Source of the DNA: Bacteroidales bacterium | Lineage (GTDB): Bacteria; Bacteroidota; Bacteroidia; Bacteroidales; UBA10428 | Length of the DNA: 44,983 nucleotides | Reading direction: 5' to 3' | Assembly: GCA_016930375.1 (NCBI GenBank) | Contig: JAFGGU010000009.1 | Span: 1 to 44,983, forward strand | Shown: in pieces, positions 17,811 to 24,971 of the stretch | Numbering within the stretch: position 1 is the stretch's first letter | Layout of the letters: each line of letters begins with the position of its first letter | Notes under the pieces: generated by a model | Told to the model about the DNA's origin: nothing | Seen by the model: the letters and a program-made list of their open reading frames with translations, nothing else | Databases searched by the model: none | Made by a program: the position numbers and the translations under genes

Positions 17811-19550
17811 ATGCATTCTATTTCAAAGTACTTATTCCTTTCCGGTGTATTTATCAACACAGCGCTGAATGCGCAGAATCCGGTAAGGGAATCAGCCCGA
17901 CCCTATAACTATGCCGCCCCTACCGATATTCCCATGATTCTTTCGGGGAATTACGGCGAAATCCGGTCGACTCATTTTCATGCCGGAATTGACATAAAAA
18001 CACAACAAATTGAAGGGAAAAATGTTCTGGCGGCAGACGATGGCCATATTTACCGCATCGTTGTCCAGACCGCAGGCTATGGCAAAGCATTGTACCTGAA
18101 ACATGCCAATGGCCAGGTGACTGTATATGCCCACCTGCAGCAATTCATTCCTTCCGTTGAGAAATTTGTCAGGGCAGAGCAATACCGCCGGAGGTCCTAC
18201 GAAGTGGATCTTTATCCGAAATCAGACCTGTTTCCGTTCATCAAGGGAGATTTAATCGGATTATCCGGAAATTCGGGTAATTCTGCAGGGCCACACCTGC
18301 ATTTTGAAATTCGTGACAGGTCTTCTGTTCCGCTTAACGTGCTGCGTTACGGATTTGATATCGCTGATAAAATTCCTCCCAGGATCCAGTGGCTTGCTGT
18401 TTATCCGCTGGATGAACAAAGCGCTGTAAATGGTTCAAACGAGAAACTGCTTTTGCCTGTTTCCGGTAAAAACGGAAATCATTCCCTCGCTGCCAATACT
18501 GTTCAGGTTAGCGGTACAATAGGCCTGGGCATAGAAACCTATGATTTCCTCAACAATTCGCAGAATGAATGCAGTCCCAATACGATCACTCTCAGCGTGG
18601 ATGGGAAGGTGATGTTTTCATGCCGTTTCGACAGCATTCCTTTTTCAATGGGTCCTTATGTCAACGGTCATATCGACTATGATGAAAAAAAGAGATCGGG
18701 GATCGTCATTCAGAAGCTTTACCTGGAGCCCAATAATAAGCTCGGCATATATAAAGTGGCAATCAACAGAGGTTTTCTGAATTTCCGCGATACCCTGAAA
18801 CACGTTGCCCGAATTACTGTAAGGGATACATACGGAAATGAATCGGTGCTTCCTTTCAACCTTCAGGCTACTGACCGCGTTTTTCAGCCCGGGGAAGAAA
18901 CCGTTGATCCTACGGTGGTTGGCACGTATCGGTACGATACACTGAATGTATTTGAAAACAGGGATATCCGTGTTGTAATACCGAAGAATGCTTTGTTCAA
19001 CCACATTGGATTTCAGTATGCGCAATTTACTAATGACAGCTGCAAATGGTCGCTGGTTCATCAGGTTCACAATGAATATACGCCATTGCTGAAGTCCTTC
19101 ATCCTGTCTGTTAAACCTGCGCATCTGCCTGTATATCTCCAGGAAAAAGCGCTTATTGCCAGCCCGGGTCCCAAAGGGGAATGGATCAGCCAGGGCGGTG
19201 CTTACAAAAATGGTTTTGTCACTGCCCAGGTGAGAGTATTTGGCCGGTTTTTCATTGCGGTTGATACGCTGAATCCCATCATCATCCCTGTATCCTTTAG
19301 GGCAGGCAACCGGTATGCACAGGGCCAGGCATTGACTTTCAAGATCACCGACAACCAGTCGGGGATCCGGAAATACAACGGGTATATTGATAAAAAGTGG
19401 GCTTTGTTTGAATACGATGCCAAAAATGATATGTTGTCCTATAGCATTGATGAAGCAAGGCTTGAAAAAGACAGGTCACACCTGCTTGAGATTATCGTGA
19501 CGGATGACAAAGACAACACAGCCAGTTTCAGGGGAGAGTTTTTTTACTAA
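17811..19550 (+). CDS. Exported M23-family (LytM) metallopeptidase
   Basis: A 579-residue protein with signal peptide 1-21 (..TALNAQ). The LytM domain lies early (about 35-185): zinc ligands H57 and D61 (HFHAGID) and H164 with catalytic H162 (GPHLHFE), plus YAHLQ with H108, so the active site is complete. The remaining 390 residues form a long beta-rich region typical of large Bacteroidota M23 proteins and probably a cell-wall or substrate-binding part. M23 enzymes cut peptidoglycan cross-links. anmK follows after 29 bp, linking wall cutting with wall recycling. The nearest exact -7 box (17695-17702) is more than 100 bp upstream. Confidence 0.92.
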   Translation: MHSISKYLFLSGVFINTALNAQNPVRESARPYNYAAPTDIPMILSGNYGEIRSTHFHAGIDIKTQQIEGKNVLAADDGHIYRIVVQTAGYGKALYLKHANGQVTVYAHLQQFIPSVEKFVRAEQYRRRSYEVDLYPKSDLFPFIKGDLIGLSGNSGNSAGPHLHFEIRDRSSVPLNVLRYGFDIADKIPPRIQWLAVYPLDEQSAVNGSNEKLLLPVSGKNGNHSLAANTVQVSGTIGLGIETYDFLNNSQNECSPNTITLSVDGKVMFSCRFDSIPFSMGPYVNGHIDYDEKKRSGIVIQKLYLEPNNKLGIYKVAINRGFLNFRDTLKHVARITVRDTYGNESVLPFNLQATDRVFQPGEETVDPTVVGTYRYDTLNVFENRDIRVVIPKNALFNHIGFQYAQFTNDSCKWSLVHQVHNEYTPLLKSFILSVKPAHLPVYLQEKALIASPGPKGEWISQGGAYKNGFVTAQVRVFGRFFIAVDTLNPIIIPVSFRAGNRYAQGQALTFKITDNQSGIRKYNGYIDKKWALFEYDAKNDMLSYSIDEARLEKDRSHLLEIIVTDDKDNTASFRGEFFY

Positions 19551-19579
19551 CACCGGAAGTAATCACCATTGTAAGCACC

Positions 19580-20647
19580 ATGAAATCTTATACGGTTGTC
19601 GGAATGATGTCAGGTACAAGTCTCGACGGCATGGACCTGATACTTTGCAGGTTTCACAAAGAGTTGCAGAATTGGAAGTACCGGATTCTCAGTGCGGTAA
19701 CCTATTCATATCCCGGGGATTGGAAGAAGAAGCTCAGTGAAGCCGCAATGCTCGATGCAGGTGCTTTTTTAATGCTTCACCAGGAATACGGAAGGTACAT
19801 CGGCGATCAGGTAAATCGATTCATGGCCACTTACCCCCGGAAAGTTGATCTGGTAGCCTCGCATGGTCACACCATTTTTCATCAGCCCGACCGGGGATTT
19901 ACCTTTCAACTGGGATCAGGCGCCACCCTGGCAGCTCGTTGCAGGATTGATACGGTCTCGGATTTTCGTACTTTCGATGTGGCATTGGGCGGACAGGGCG
20001 CGCCCCTTGTACCCGTAGGCGATGAACTCCTTTTTGACACTTACAGGTTTTGTCTCAACCTGGGAGGTTTTGCCAACATTTCAAATCGTAACGATCAGAT
20101 GAGGATAGCCTGCGATATTTGTCCGGTCAATATAGTTGCCAATCACCTGGCGCAGCGGAAAGGACAGGAATTCGACAGGAACGGGATCATGGGCAGTCAC
20201 GGAAAAATGGTTCCTAAGCTTGTTGAGGAGCTGAATGATCTCGAATACTATGCCAGGCCGGCACCAAAATCACTGGGACGTGAATGGGTGGAAACCTCCT
20301 TTATGCCGGTGATGAACAAGTACGATCTCGAACCCGGGGATCTGCTCCGCAATGCATACGAACACATGGCCATTCAGATCAGCAGGTATATTAACGGCCA
20401 TGAAGCCGGAGAGGTTCTTGTTACCGGGGGAGGGGCCTTCAATAGTTATTTGATGGAGCTCCTGCAGCAAAAATCAAATTCAGTTTTATGCATGCCGGAT
20501 AATCAACTCGTCAAGTTTAAAGAGGCGCTCATTTTTGCCTTTCTGGGAATGCTCAGGTACCGTAATGAAATTAACTGCCTGTCGAGTGTTACCGGCTCAG
20601 AAAAAAACTCTTCATCAGGAATTGTCCACCTCTACAATCAGGAGTGA
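19580..20647 (+). CDS. anmK: Anhydro-N-acetylmuramic acid kinase
   Basis: A 355-residue cytoplasmic kinase that converts 1,6-anhydro-N-acetylmuramic acid, released during wall turnover, into MurNAc-6-phosphate. The ATP loop GTSLDG is at 12-17, and the family signatures SHGHTIFHQP, SDFRTFDVALGGQGAPLVPVGD, LNLGGFANIS and VTGGGAFNSYL are all present. It is likely cotranscribed with the M23 peptidase gene. The length is normal for the family. Confidence 0.96.
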   Translation: MKSYTVVGMMSGTSLDGMDLILCRFHKELQNWKYRILSAVTYSYPGDWKKKLSEAAMLDAGAFLMLHQEYGRYIGDQVNRFMATYPRKVDLVASHGHTIFHQPDRGFTFQLGSGATLAARCRIDTVSDFRTFDVALGGQGAPLVPVGDELLFDTYRFCLNLGGFANISNRNDQMRIACDICPVNIVANHLAQRKGQEFDRNGIMGSHGKMVPKLVEELNDLEYYARPAPKSLGREWVETSFMPVMNKYDLEPGDLLRNAYEHMAIQISRYINGHEAGEVLVTGGGAFNSYLMELLQQKSNSVLCMPDNQLVKFKEALIFAFLGMLRYRNEINCLSSVTGSEKNSSSGIVHLYNQE

Positions 20648-20865
20648 GAATAAAAGGAGAGGGTAGTGGCCTTAAAAAAAGTATGGGTGAGTCCATTTCA
20701 GAACTCACCCAACTTTAACCCTAACTACAAAAAAACAAACTAATTATTAACTAAAACTACTAATTATGAAAATTCAACTCTAGCTTTTCTAATCTTGTTT
20801 TACTGATAATGATCAGTTACTTTTTCAAAAATTAAACATTATTTTTATCCGCAAATCTCAATACT
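20648..20865 (+). other. 218-bp gap: hairpin, A-rich leader and 5-codon ORF before the C69 gene
   Basis: A 9-bp hairpin TGGGTGAGT (20684-20692) / ACTCACCCA (20703-20711) may end the anmK transcript, although no T-run follows. Downstream is an A/C-rich, G-poor stretch (20712-20765) leading to ATG at 20766 and a stop at 20781-20783 (MKIQL). The stretch resembles leaders seen before highly expressed Bacteroidota outer-membrane genes, but no such gene follows. A 7-of-8 -7 box TAATCTTG (20790-20797) and a small inverted repeat ACTGAT/ATCAGT (20802-20817) precede the dipeptidase start. Confidence 0.4.
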
Positions 20866-22500
20866 ATGACAAACAAAATTCTTGCCACACTTATTCTTTT
20901 TTTATTTTTAGTAAGTGAGAATGTGTTTCCCTGTACTAATTTTTTGGTGACAAAGGGAGCTACCAAAGACGGATCAACGATGATATCCTATTCTGCCGAT
21001 TCACATGTGCTGTATGGCGAATTGTATTATTATCCGGCCAGGGACTATCCTGCAGGGGCCATGGTAGATGTGAAGGAGTGGGACACCGGCAAATGGCTTG
21101 GAAAAATTCCCCAGGTACGCCATACATATTCTGTCGTCGGCAATATGAATGAGCATCAGCTTGCCATTGGAGAAACCACTTACGGAGGTCGTTCGGAATT
21201 GTTTGACAGCACCGGTATTATGGATTATGGCAGCCTGATTTATATGGGATTGCAGCGCGCAAAAACAGCCCGGGAGGCTATCAGCGTAATCGGCAAGCTC
21301 ATGGCTGATTATGGATATTGCAGCAGTGGCGAGTCATTTTCAATAGCTGACCCCAATGAGGTCTGGATTATGGAAATCATTGGCAAAGGTCCCGGGAATA
21401 AAGGCGCTGTATGGGTTGCCCTGAAAGTACCTGACGGTTATGTATGCGGACATGCCAACCAGGCCAGGATCACTACTTTCCCGCTGAATGATCCGGACAA
21501 TTGTATATATGCTCCGGATGTGATATCCTTTGCACGAAGCAAAGGTTATTTTACCGGTTCTGATGAAACTTTCAGCTTTTCCGACGCTTATGCTCCGCTT
21601 GATTTCAGCGGGGTCAGATTTTGCGATGCCCGTGTATGGTCCGGATTCAGAAAAATTGCGGATGGCATGGACGAATACACGGATTATGCCACCGGTAAAA
21701 ACCTTCATCATCGCATGCCCTTGTGGGTAAAAGCAAACAGGAAGCTGGGCGTTGAAGATGTAATGAGCATGATGCGCGATTATTACCAGGGTACACCGCT
21801 TGACATGACAAACGATATCGGTGCCGGCCCAAACAAGGTTATTGTTCGTTGGAGACCCATGACATGGACCGTTGATGGTGTTACCTATCTGAATGAGCGT
21901 GCCATATCCACCCAACAGACGGGTTTTTCCTTCGTTACCCAGTCCCGTTCATGGCTGCCTGATCCGGTTGGCGGTATCCTTTGGTTTGGCATGGATGATA
22001 CCTACAGCACGGTTTATACGCCCATGTATTGTGGCATGAAATCAATTCCACCCTCCTTTGCCGTTGGTAATGGCGCTATGATGGAATTCAGTCCCGATGC
22101 CGCATTCTGGGTTTTCAACCAGGTATCGAATTTTGCCTATACAAGGTACAACATGATGATACCGCATATCCAGGAAAAGCAAAAACAACTTGAGAGCAGG
22201 TACATTGCCGAGATCAATACCATTGATAAGACCGCTGCATCCTTGTATAAGAAGAGCCCGAAAAAAGCCGTGCAATACATCACCGATTATTCAGTGAAAG
22301 CGGGTGAACAAACGGTTGCCGAGTGGAAAAAGCTGTATGCCTTCCTGTTCACCCGGTATATGGATGGCAATGTTAAAACAAAAATCGAAGGGCAGCAGAA
22401 CCCGAAGGTTGAACAGCCCGGTTATGATGAAGCCTGGTACAGGCAGGTTGCAAAGGATGCCGGTGAAAGGCTGAAGGTGCCGGAGGGAGCGGGGCATTGA
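20866..22500 (+). CDS. C69-family dipeptidase (peptidase U34)
   Basis: A 544-residue N-terminal-nucleophile hydrolase. Residues 1-22 form a signal peptide ending right before C23 (ENVFP-CTNFLVTKGATKDGSTM), which becomes the catalytic N-terminal cysteine after processing. Further family segments are SFSIADPNEVWIMEIIG, YVCGHANQARITTFP and LWFGMDDTYSTVYTP. Relatives cleave dipeptides, so a periplasmic or secreted role in peptide breakdown is likely. The adjoining convergent operon encodes two peptide transporters. A heptamer repeat array begins about 24 bp after its stop. Confidence 0.9.
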   Translation: MTNKILATLILFLFLVSENVFPCTNFLVTKGATKDGSTMISYSADSHVLYGELYYYPARDYPAGAMVDVKEWDTGKWLGKIPQVRHTYSVVGNMNEHQLAIGETTYGGRSELFDSTGIMDYGSLIYMGLQRAKTAREAISVIGKLMADYGYCSSGESFSIADPNEVWIMEIIGKGPGNKGAVWVALKVPDGYVCGHANQARITTFPLNDPDNCIYAPDVISFARSKGYFTGSDETFSFSDAYAPLDFSGVRFCDARVWSGFRKIADGMDEYTDYATGKNLHHRMPLWVKANRKLGVEDVMSMMRDYYQGTPLDMTNDIGAGPNKVIVRWRPMTWTVDGVTYLNERAISTQQTGFSFVTQSRSWLPDPVGGILWFGMDDTYSTVYTPMYCGMKSIPPSFAVGNGAMMEFSPDAAFWVFNQVSNFAYTRYNMMIPHIQEKQKQLESRYIAEINTIDKTAASLYKKSPKKAVQYITDYSVKAGEQTVAEWKKLYAFLFTRYMDGNVKTKIEGQQNPKVEQPGYDEAWYRQVAKDAGERLKVPEGAGH

Positions 22501-22523
22501 GTTGCAGCGGCAGCAGCAGTGGC

Positions 22524-22572
22524 AGTAAGAAGTAAAAAGTAAAAAGTAAAAGGTAAAAAGTAAACTGTAAGA
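22524..22572 (+). repeat. Heptamer array AGTAAAA after the C69 gene
   Basis: Seven tandem heptamers with core GTAA: AGTAAGA, three AGTAAAA, GGTAAAA, AGTAAAC, TGTAAGA. Every unit carries TAA at the same offset. The array begins 24 bp after the C69 stop and reads in the same direction as that gene. Confidence 0.85.
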
Positions 22573-22590
22573 AACCCTTCAAGTCAATAG

Positions 22591-22650
22591 CCCCAGCCTT
22601 TAGGCTGGGGTTTAAATGTGACAAAATTTTATTTATGGGGTTTTAACCCC
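22591..22650. repeat. Two GC hairpins between convergent genes
   Basis: CCCCAGCC (22591-22598) pairs with GGCTGGGG (22603-22610) around TTTA. GGGGTT (22637-22642) pairs with AACCCC (22645-22650). Both could act as transcript ends between the C69 and POT genes. The segment between them is A/T-rich and holds no gene. Confidence 0.7.
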
Positions 22651-22673
22651 AACAGGAGATACATTAAATATCA

Positions 22674-22722
22674 TCTCACCATTCACCATTCACCATTCAC
22701 CATTCACAATTCACAATTCACT
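22674..22722 (-). repeat. Heptamer array overlapping the POT stop codon
   Basis: On the minus strand seven heptamers run from 22722 to 22674: AGTGAAT, two TGTGAAT, three GGTGAAT, GGTGAGA. The TGA stop codon of the POT gene (22720-22718) is the TGA of the first unit, so the array is fused to the end of the gene and repeats the stop triplet in every frame. Confidence 0.85.
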
Positions 22723-24544
22723 TCGTCGCATTCTCCAGCTTCCTCATGATGCTGAATATAAAAGCACCGGAAATAAGGCAGCAGATGATGAATATACCCC
22801 AGAGCTGCCACAAAGCGAGCTTGCTCCAGCCAATGCTGCCGACTACCAGCAGTTTATTACCCACTGCCGTGGCCAGCAGCCAGCCACCCTGCATCAATCC
22901 CTGGAAACGGGGTGGGGCGACCTTGGAAACAAAGGATAATCCCATCGGACTCAGGAATAGTTCCGCAACGGTAAGTATCAGGTAACTGTTGATAAGCCAG
23001 TAGGGAACCACCCTGGATGAATCGGGAACGGGGTTGTAATTCAATTTCCCCATTTCATCCACGAATTGCAGTTCCCTGGGAGAAATCAAATTCAAGGAGG
23101 CAATGAGAATGACCAGAAAACCGAAAGCGGCAATGATCATACCCATACCTATTTTCCTGGGAGTTGAAGGTTCGGCGTTTTTATTGCGAAGATAAGCAAA
23201 AAGTGCCATGACGGGGAAAGTCAGCACCACAATGAACAAAGGATTGAATGATTGAAAAACTTCGGGAGCGATCAGGTTCTGCTCAGGCAGGCCACTGATC
23301 TTGTGGTACGTGAGATAACCCAAACCCAGGAACATGGCCAGTCCGAGCAATTTGATCATGGATTTCTTCATGCCGAATACAAGATACACTCCTGCCAGCG
23401 CTCCTATAAAGGTAAGCATGGTATACAGGTTAAAGAAAATGCTTGTAAACCTGCCCACTTCCTTTACCGTATAGTCCCTGGCAAATAAAGTAAGCGTAAG
23501 GCCGTTCTGGTGAAAGGACATCCAGAAAAAGATCACAACCACAAATACGAGAAGCAGGGAAATGATCCTCGGGCGTTCCTCCCTGGTAGAGTATTGGATA
23601 ATGTAAAAAGCAAAGGCCACGAAGAGCCCGAAGGGGAATGACAGGTCAATATTGCGCGTAAGCAGGTAAAAGGCAGCTGTAACGAGAACACCCAGACCTA
23701 ATGCTATGCCAACGGCAGCAGGTCTTGTTACTGATTTTTCAGGTTGACCGGCATTGTCCGATGCGACAGGCTTTGCTGATCTTTCCTTGGCCGGCAGGTG
23801 CCGGTTAAAAATCACATAAACCAAAAGCGACAGGATCATGGCACCGGCGGCAACAGCAAAGGCATAATTATAACCCCTGGAGAAGGCTTCCAGGTAATGG
23901 GTGACGAAAGCCGGCAGATCACTGACAGGTTGCCCGCTCACCTGATCCGCCAGGGCCTGAAACTTATCCAGGTCATTGAGTTCCCCGCGCAAATAGGCGT
24001 GGCACATTTCGGGCAGACTGCCGTCATGCAGAAATCCCTGCGTTTTTAAAAACCAGTCCCTGACACGCGTTGCCACGAAAGGGGCGAAAAAAGCACCCAC
24101 GTTAATACCCATATAAAAAATCATATAGGCTGTATCACGAACCTTGCTGTATCTTTCATTGTCGTACATTTGTCCGACAACAGCCTGCAGGTTACCCTTG
24201 AACAAGCCATTGCCCAGAGCAATCGTAAATAGTCCAATAACTGTAATGGTCAATGACATTCCTGGTACGGCAACAATGGTATAACCTGCAAACATCACTA
24301 TGATGCCTGCCAGGATAACCAGCTTATATTTGTTGGTAGCATCAGCAATGATGCCCCCTAATAATGCAAGTCCGTAAATCGCGAAATAAAACCAGCTGTA
24401 ATAACTGCCGGCCTGCTCAACTGACAGTCCGTATTTTGCCTGCAGAAAAAGCACCAGTATAGCCATCATGGTATAAAAACCAAATCGTTCTCCCATATTG
24501 GAGAAAAAGGCAACATATAGTCCTTTCGGATGTCCTTTGAACAT
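22718..24544 (-). CDS. POT-family proton-coupled peptide transporter
   Basis: A 608-residue inner-membrane protein with 12 to 14 predicted helices. POT family markers are NMGERFGFYTMMAILVLFL at about 16-34 (the proton-linked ExxERF motif, here with Asn in place of the first Glu) and DTAYMIFYMGINVGAFFAPF at about 137-156 (the FYxxINxG signature). A longer insertion of about 90 residues follows helix 5. The family imports di- and tripeptides using the proton gradient. It is the last gene of the likely OPT-PqqD-POT operon, 44 bp after the PqqD-like gene. Confidence 0.92.
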   Translation of the reverse strand: MFKGHPKGLYVAFFSNMGERFGFYTMMAILVLFLQAKYGLSVEQAGSYYSWFYFAIYGLALLGGIIADATNKYKLVILAGIIVMFAGYTIVAVPGMSLTITVIGLFTIALGNGLFKGNLQAVVGQMYDNERYSKVRDTAYMIFYMGINVGAFFAPFVATRVRDWFLKTQGFLHDGSLPEMCHAYLRGELNDLDKFQALADQVSGQPVSDLPAFVTHYLEAFSRGYNYAFAVAAGAMILSLLVYVIFNRHLPAKERSAKPVASDNAGQPEKSVTRPAAVGIALGLGVLVTAAFYLLTRNIDLSFPFGLFVAFAFYIIQYSTREERPRIISLLLVFVVVIFFWMSFHQNGLTLTLFARDYTVKEVGRFTSIFFNLYTMLTFIGALAGVYLVFGMKKSMIKLLGLAMFLGLGYLTYHKISGLPEQNLIAPEVFQSFNPLFIVVLTFPVMALFAYLRNKNAEPSTPRKIGMGMIIAAFGFLVILIASLNLISPRELQFVDEMGKLNYNPVPDSSRVVPYWLINSYLILTVAELFLSPMGLSFVSKVAPPRFQGLMQGGWLLATAVGNKLLVVGSIGWSKLALWQLWGIFIICCLISGAFIFSIMRKLENATK

Positions 24545-24588
24545 AAGTCAGAGTTTTAGTTGATGTATAAAAATTCGATCTACGGCAA

Positions 24589-24939
24589 TTATTTAAATAC
24601 AATAAACCGGTTCCTGTAAAGCTGTCGCAGGAATTCAGTAACCCTCAGGTCCGCCGAATCATCTGCATTTAATGGAGATGCGCCGGAATTGCTGAGGAGA
24701 TTACATATCTCTTCTGTATTCCTTATTCCGTCAATCAGCAACCAGACTTTGCTACCCGTTTCATCGAGATGGATCCGGAAATATTTGGAACGGTTTGCCG
24801 GAATAAGCCATTTACGCATCCATTCGCTTTTGAACTTGGGTATCGTCAATGTAATCTTATCCCCCTCCCGGTTGAATTCCGTGATATTCCGGACAGGGAC
24901 CATATCCAAAAAATTCTTCTTCGGTTTGCGTAAAAGCAT
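24589..24939 (-). CDS. Orphan PqqD-like protein
   Basis: A 116-residue protein. NFLDMVPVRN at the start, then YFRIHLDETGSKVWLLIDGIRNTEEICNLL (about 56-85) match the PqqD fold, the winged-helix RiPP recognition element that hands precursor peptides to modifying enzymes. The C-terminal helix (VTEFLRQLYRNRFIVF) is also typical. No radical-SAM enzyme, peptide precursor or PQQ gene is nearby. It lies between genes for two peptide transporters with gaps of 32 and 44 bp, so the three are probably one transcript. The role is unknown; peptide sensing or binding is a guess. Confidence 0.75.
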   Translation of the reverse strand: MLLRKPKKNFLDMVPVRNITEFNREGDKITLTIPKFKSEWMRKWLIPANRSKYFRIHLDETGSKVWLLIDGIRNTEEICNLLSNSGASPLNADDSADLRVTEFLRQLYRNRFIVFK

Positions 24940-24971
24940 AGGATAATTCCCTTGTTAAACCGATTCAGTAT

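Noticed and set aside
24589..24939. RiPP or PQQ biosynthesis cluster
   Set aside because: Only the PqqD-like protein is present. No radical-SAM enzyme, precursor peptide or protease of such clusters occurs in the window.
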